Assembly: GCA_026770595.1 (NCBI GenBank)
Contig: MU633833.1
Span: 11,740-22,071 of the forward strand
Direction: 5' to 3'
Source: Ochromonadaceae sp. CCMP2298
Taxonomy: Eukaryota; Sar; Synurophyceae; Ochromonadales; Ochromonadaceae
Length of the DNA stretch: 10,332 bases
This document shows, piece by piece, positions 1 to 6,900 of the stretch. The translations under genes were made by a program, and so were the position numbers. Position 1 is the stretch's first letter; every line of letters begins with the position of its first letter. Below the pieces are notes generated by a model. The model did not search any database and was not told the DNA's origin. It was given only the letters and a program-made list of their open reading frames with translations.

Positions 1-570
1 TCAGCACAGCCCTCAGCGCTGCCTAGCTCACAACCATCATCTGTTCCGAGCTCACAGCCGAGCAGCATCCCATCAGCACAACCATCGGCAGTGCCATCCA
101 CTCAGCCATCATCGGCGCCCAGCGCACAACCAAGCAGCAGCCCATCAGCGCTGCCTAGCTCACAACCATCAGCGCTGCCTAGCTCACAGCCGAGCAGCAT
201 CCCATCAGCACAACCATCGGCAGTGCCCTCTACTCAGCCGTCATCGGCGCCTAGCTCACAGCCGAGCAGCAGCCCATCAGCACAGCCGTCAGCACAGCCA
301 TCAGCGCTGTATAGCTCACAACCATCATCTGTGCCCAGCTCACAGCCGAGCAATAGCCCATCCGCACAGCCGTCAGCACAGCCATCAGCGCTGCCTAGCT
401 CACAACCATCATCCGTGTCGAGCGCACAGCCGAGCAGCAGCCCATCAGTACAGCCATCAGCACAGCCATTAGCACAGCCATCAGCGCTGCCTATTTCACT
501 GCCCACGTCGGCGCCCAGCACACAGCTGAGCAGCAGCCCATCAGCACAGCCGTCATCACAGCCCTCAGTG
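1..570 (+). repeat. 12-bp-periodic PSxQ/PSSx coding minisatellite
   Basis: About 47 four-residue units, mostly PSAQ, PSSQ, PSAL, PSSS and PSSV, run in one frame. The units have drifted at wobble positions (for example cagccg/caacca/cagcca), so it is an old array, but it carries larger duplicated blocks. A block beginning AGCAGCATCC at 61 recurs at 193 (132 bp = 11 units), and one beginning CACAGCCGTC at 281 recurs at 365 (84 bp = 7 units). The array decays at its 3' end (PISLPTSAPSTQLS), then gives way to the KPKPGKP linker at 571-591. Confidence 0.9.
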
Positions 571-946
571 AAGCCGAAGCCGGGGAAACCAACTGTGGAA
601 CCAACTTTGGCCCCCACATTTGCCCCCACTGATGAGTCCACCGTCCGCCCCACCTCTGCCACCCCTACTCAAAATCCGACACGGATGCCCACGGCTCTTC
701 CCACCACTGCCACCCCTACTGCTACACCTACTGCCACCCCTACTGCCACCCCGACCATGGCACCTACGCCTGTACCCACAGCCATACCCACCGCAATCCC
801 CACTCCCACACGCCCTACGGTCAGACCCACCCCTGCGCCCACAGGAGAGCCCACCATTATGCCCACGCGCGAGCCAGGAGATCCCACCACCGCGCCCACA
901 CCCACTCCCGCGCCCTCCTGCAGACCCACAGCAGCGCCCTCGACAG
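1..946 (+). CDS. Exon 1 (5' partial): Pro-Ser-x-Gln and Pro-Thr extracellular stalk
   Basis: The frame is open from base 1 with no stop and no credible start; the GTG at 91 is only an internal codon. Residues 1-190 are four-residue PSxQ/PSSx units and residues 197-315 are PTxx units, ending in a short Cys-containing segment (PAPSC). Such stalks are typical of heavily O-glycosylated, extended cell-wall or surface regions in stramenopile proteins (family knowledge). The exon ends in ...CGACAG before GTAGGT, in phase 1 (base 946 is the first base of a split codon). The opposite strand is also open over much of this stretch (Asp-Gly-Cys-Ala type peptides), which is a by-product of the 12-bp periodicity, not a gene. 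Confidence 0.75.
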
Positions 947-3900
947 GTAGGTTCCCCCTCCTTCGCCCCGTCGCCCTGTCACCCAACCCCAAACTAACTC
1001 CGCCCCACACATCTCCCCCCTACTCTTGTTGCCCCTACCCCCCTCCTGCACCCTGTACCGTTTACCCTGTTCCATGTATCCCTGTACCCTGTCCCGAACC
1101 CGTACCGGAAATTCACCAGCCTCCCCCACACGCAACCCCAGCGCCCCCGTCATCACCGCCACCACCCTGGCCGTCACCCGCGTATCAATTACCATAACAG
1201 CTACATTCAACAGAGGCCACGTGCACGCCGGCACCCTGTACTGCGCCGCGTTCGCTGTCGGCGCCACCGCCACCACCACCAAGATCATCACGAGCGGCCA
1301 CAGTGTCCCCTACCAGGTAGACGAGATATCGCAGGCGGTGACCATCCCCTCCCTCCCAGCCACAGAGACCTTTGATGTCTACTGCGCCACGCAGACGGCC
1401 GTGGGCTTCATCTCCACAGATGCAGACGCTGTGGCCACCAAGAAGACCGCCACCACTCTGTGCTGCAAGCGCATCCTCTTCACCAACACACCCTCAACCG
1501 TCTACGGTGACGTGAAGAAATACACTACCAGCCCGAGATCTACCTACGTGTTCACCTACTCGCTCTCCTCCACTCCCGCCTCCTCCGTCACCATCAACGC
1601 AGCCGTGTACGATTCCACTGGCAGTGTTCCCCCCACCACTGGAGAGGACAAGCTCACCCTCACCCCCGCCACCACCACCATCGCATCTACTGCCGCCAAC
1701 CCCGGAGGCAGCTTCTTGTTAATTGGCACGCCTCTGGTCGCAGGCACGTACACCGTGGTGCTGACGCCCACCGGCGCGAGCGCGGCGCAGTTCGATCCAA
1801 CAACCAGCCTCACGGTAACTGTGGTCAACTCGGCCTCTAAAGAGCTAGTGCCTACCCTCTCCGTCGCCAAGTTCGCAGACTCGGGTACCTTCTTCACCTT
1901 GACCTTCGACAGTGCCACCGACAAGGCCGGTTTGGCTGACGTATTCCCCTGCAGCTCGCTTCTGCAGTACATCGGCATCGGCTCCACCACCTGCTCCTGG
2001 CTGTCCAACTCCGTGGTGAAGGTGGTGTTCGTGGCCTCCCGCACCGTCACGCTGGCCGCCGTGGGCGACGCCATCACCCTGCTGGCGGATAAGATCAAGG
2101 TCTACTGCGCGCCCACCGACCTCAACTGCGAATTTAACAACTTTTCGGAGGCCCAATCCACCCCCCTGCTGGTCCCAGATAACCCCCCGGTACCCGTTTG
2201 CATCCTTCGCATTCCCTCGCTCACCTCGAGCTGCGACGATGTCACCGTGGACGCCACCCTGACCAGAGGGTCCGGCGCCCGCAACTGGCAGACAGTGACG
2301 TGGGGTTTCACCAAGCAGACGCCTGACGGCCTCGAGAGCGCCCAGGACTTCATAGATGTGCTGGACAGCTACGGAAAAACCACCTCTACCCCTCCGACGC
2401 TGCCCCGCTCTATGTTCAACCAGTTCACCCAGTCGACCGCCTACACCGTGTCTCTGACTGTGGTAAACTTTCTTGGGGAGAGCCACTCCTCCTCCACCAC
2501 CTTCTGCTGCAGCCCAGACCCCAACCTGCCCTCCGTGACCATCCTGGGCAGAGACGTGGTGTCCATCTCCCCCGGCTCTGTATTAACCCTCTACTCCGCC
2601 GTCTCGCAGCCCTCCTGCAAGGAATCCCTCTCCACCCTGACCTACCAGTGGATAGTCTACAAAGATGGTGTACTGGCTGACCACCCCACCACATCCGCCT
2701 CCCCCTCCAAGTACCTCCTGCCCGCCTACACCTTTCAGCCCAACTCCCTGTACCAGATCTACATCCGCGCAACCGCCGGCGCCACCGCCAATAACCAGGA
2801 ATCGTCTTCGGAGGACTTCTGCACAATCAGCGTGGGCAGCGGGCAAGTCACTGCTATCGTGACCGGGGGCACCAACCGCCTGCTCTCCACCACAGAGCCC
2901 TTCACGATGGACGCGTCTAAGTCCACGGACAGCAACTTCGCTGCGGGCAGCGCCCTCTCCTCTCTGACCTACCAGTGGTCCTGCTCCCTGCTGATCGCCC
3001 AGCGCTTCGGCGAAGACTGCGCCTCTGCCTTCGGTGCCACTGCCACAGACGTGTCGGTATTAGAGGTGGACAGCCAGCTGCTGGAGGTGTTCGTGCAGTA
3101 CGGGTTCGAGGTCTTGGTCAGCGCAACGGACGGACGCTCGGACAGTATCCTAGTGAGCGTGGAGAATCGAGATGGCTCCACCACTACCTCTATCACAACC
3201 ACGCTGCAGAAGGTGAACCCCGACAAGAGGATCCGCCTGAGCGGGGAGGTGTCGGGGCAGTACGCGCTGGACAGCCTGTGGGCAGCTTACGTGGACGGGG
3301 TGGAGCAAGCAATCACAGTCTACACCCCCCTGGGCAGCACCTTCGACGCTGCCTCAGCCAAAGCCGTCGCCCCCTTCCCTCTCGTCGTCGCCCCACTCGC
3401 GTTTGCGGCGGGTACCTCTGTGACCTTCCGTCTGACCGCCTACTACTCCGGCAACAGCTCCCTCTACGCCTCCTTCGCCGAGTCCACCGTACAGATAAAC
3501 GCCCCCCCCTCTGGGGGATTCAACACTGTGGCGCCCAGCGCGGGTACGGCCCTCGTGACGCTCTTCTCAGTGGTGACTGCCGAGTGGGGCGACGACGTTG
3601 ACGACTACCCCCTCAGCTTCGAGTACAAGTACTACACCAGCACTCTTCTTCCCGCAATGCCCATACAGGGCAAGACCACCTCCAACGTGGTGATCTCTAA
3701 GCTGCCCAGCGGCCTGGACGCCCTGGACTTCGAGGTGACTTTGATTACGTACATTTACGACAACCTGGGCGCCACTGCGACGGAAGAGAACGGGGTGATT
3801 GTCAAGGCCGACAGCTCGGTGGACCTATCATCCTACGTGTCTGACTCCATCGCCACTGCACTGGCTGCCGGAGACTCCCGCGGCATCAGCCAAATAATAT

Positions 3901-6900
3901 CCGCCGCTGGGTCGACTTTGAGTGCGGCCAACTGCTCCGCTGTGGACGTGCAGTACTGCGACGACCTCAACAGGGGCTCCTGCGTGGCCACACCGCAGAC
4001 CTGCTCCGAGTGCAAAGAGGGGTACTCGGGCCTGGTAGGGGACTGGAACACGGCCTGTGTCAACGCCTCCGCTGCGCTGCTGCAGGGGGAGATCGGCGCC
4101 AGCTGCACTAAAGACGTACACTGCAAACTCAGCAACTGCTCGTCCCATGTCTGCGCAGCCCCCGTCCTCCCCTGCTTCTCAGACACACCCCAGGTCTGCT
4201 CTGGAAGCGGCACCTGCCAGTACTCGGACTCCGGCGGCTCGCCCTACTCCACCCTGTGCACGGTGCTGGACACGGGCTGCCAAGCTGCCTGCCTGTGCGA
4301 TATAGGCGCCAATGGGGCCAGCTGCGGCTTCTCCGACGCAGTGCTGGACTCCCGCGACGACCTGCGCGGCCAACTGTGCGAGGCCACCCTGACAGTGGCC
4401 AGCCTGTCGGACGTGTCGGAGGAGCTGTTGGACCAGCTCACGGCCTCCCTGCTCGTAGTCTACAATCCCGCAGAGGTCGTCAGCCCAGCCTCCCAGGCCT
4501 TCTGCGAGCAGGCACTGGCTCTGCTGACCAGCTACGCCACCTCTGGTCTGCTCACCAACCCCACCACCATCCTGCAGCTCTCCCAGGTCAACTCCAAGTT
4601 CGTCACCACGGCCACCGCCAGCTCCGCATCCAGACGACTCAGCGGTGTATCCAGCGCACCAGGCTCGGTGGTGAACGCGGCCGTGGGCGAGCTGATCTCC
4701 GGCATCCTGCAGAACATGGCCTACGGGGAGGACTCGGTTACCTACGCGGACAACAAGATGCAGATGATCCTGTACAAGGGGAAGGTCAGCGGCCTCTCCT
4801 CCATAGCGCCCCCCACCACTGCAGCCGCCACGGCCTACGGGATAACTGCCGTGTCAAGTCTGGAGTTCACTCCCACCGCTACTGCCTTTCTGGAGGTGTC
4901 TGGCAGCGGGTACGTGGAGCTGGCGGTGCTGAACTGGGGCTCCAACCCCTTCGCCAATGCATCCACCCTGGGCAGCACTCTGCTGCGCATGGAGGCATTT
5001 TATGGACAAGCAGATGAAGAGAACTGCCAGAGCCAGAGGCGCCTGCTAGAGGGGGCAACGAGGGCAGAGGCGAGCACAGGCTTGGACGCTGCCCCCTCTG
5101 TCGCCCCCACCCCCGCCGCCTTTGACTTCTTCGTGACGATGCAGTACACACTGACGCAGGACCTGAACTTCTCAATCACCCCCAGTCAGGCACAGGCCGA
5201 GGGCGCGCCCAATTTTACCATTCCCCAGTGCACTGTGTACGACGGGGAGTCCTACCAGGGCTGCGGCGGCTGCGTTGTCTCCTCGTACAGCAACACCAAC
5301 GTCACCTACGGCTGCCCCCTCTCCACCCTGGAGGAGCTCATCGGCCCGTGCAGCAGCAGTATCAGTGGCAGTAGGCGTCTGCAGACGGACGACGAACTGC
5401 AGTCAGATCGCGTCTCCAGCAAGCAGGTGCAGTTCGGCTCACTGTTCGTGGAGGTGGCCTCGCAGCTCTCCCTGCTGTCCACCAACCCCTTCAAAATCGA
5501 CTGGGCCGCGGCCGTGGCGCCCCTGGCCTTTCTTGGCTCCCTGGTATTTGTGATTTCCGCCGGCTATTGGTACTTCCGCCGCTGGGACCTGCTCGATCAG
5601 GTGCGATAAATAATAGATATTAGTATTTATGCATTAAACCCCTCCATCTATGGTATATGTGTTAATCCCCTTCCTTCTTTATATATACAGGGGTTTGTGG
5701 TCTACGCCAAGCCTGAGGCGGACAGACTGCACTTCCACCAGCGCCACGAGAAGCTCCTGGATCACTACAGAGAGAACAAGGGGCACATGGACTGGTCCAG
5801 CTCCAAGCCCTCAAAGAAGACACGCAAAGCGCTCAGGGCAGCCATGCGCCCCTCAGTGCTGCTGAGTCATCACAGCAGCCATTTCCAAGCCGCTCGGCCA
5901 AGCATGATACCCACGGCTAAGTCTCTGCGTGTGCAGGAGCAGTACGACGTGCTGTTCGAGGCAGCAGAGGGGTGTGTGGGGGGACGCACAGAGAGAGACA
6001 TCTACGTGTCCAATGTGGTGGGGGACTACCTAGACTCAGTGATGCCGGAGGAGAGTCTGCAAAGCAACTCCATGAGCTGGGGCCGCTTCCTGAGCATGAT
6101 GATGCACTACCACGAATACACCTCTATGTTCTTCGGCAGATCGCTCCACAACCCCCGACTGATGCGCTACACGACAGTGGTGCTGGGGCTGCTGCTGGTG
6201 GTCTTCTTCGACACGCTCTTCTTCGGAGTCTTCTACCCCGACTCGGGTGTGTGCGAGGGCCTGCTCTCTGCAGAGGCCTGCCTGGCGGAAGACTCACGCA
6301 TCTCGTCTGCCAAGCTGTGCCTGTGGACTGCGGACAGCAGCTATGCGGGGGGCGGCGTGTGCACTCTGACCCAGCCCCCTAAAGACTTAATTTTCATATG
6401 CTTGGTGGTACTCCTGACCGTCACAATTTGCGTGCCCATCACCTTTCTCTACGACCTGCTGCTGTACAACGTGTGCTTCCGCCGCCCCCACCTGGATGAG
6501 TGGGGCTGGTCGGCTGGAGAGGAGGAAGAGTACCTAGGTCGCACCATGCAGCACGTAGAAAGGTCTCCCATAAAGGTAATACCTTATGCATTACGTACCT
6601 ATAACTACGACTCTCCATACTAATGCTTTGTCTACAATCCCTTCTTCTATACACCTACCTATTAAACCCCTCCTCTACACCCAATACCCATAGCTGTTGT
6701 ACGACGACACGCAGGCGGATGCATCTGCGTCCAGGTCCCTCCGCAGGGACACGCTGGAGGGGGCGGAGCACACGGCCACCAAGACGGAGCGGCAGATCAG
6801 GCAGGCCAGGGACGACCAGGACACGCTGGCCAGACAGGTGTACGAGCAGTACATGCCCTCCTCCTTCGAGGCGGACGACCTGCTGGCCAGGGTCACCGCA

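Noticed and set aside
1-570. CRISPR-like array
   Set aside because: The repeat is a 12-bp coding unit without spacers, in a eukaryotic exon.
234-1010. Long minus-strand open frames with DGCADG and VGVAVG repeats opposite exon 1
   Set aside because: They mirror the 12-bp periodic PSxQ/PTxx code; the 12-bp period keeps all frames open. The plus frame continues into a clear ectodomain and the minus frames do not.
1026-1119. Upstream extension of the exon 2 frame (starting LPLPPSCTLYRLPCS...)
   Set aside because: It lies in C/T-rich intron 1; the phase-1 splice joins exon 1 to 1120 and no promoter or start context is seen.
1845-2486. 213-residue minus-strand open frame opposite exon 2
   Set aside because: Gly/Arg-rich shadow of high-GC third positions of the plus-strand gene; no recognisable domain.
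2975-3601. 208-residue plus-strand frame in an alternative phase (Arg/Pro-rich)
   Set aside because: Out-of-frame shadow of exon 2, where the main frame is open with coherent beta-rich sequence and sequons.
4256-5017. 253-residue alternative-frame ORF in exon 2
   Set aside because: Arg/Gly/His-rich shadow of the EGF-like and GAIN-like coding region.
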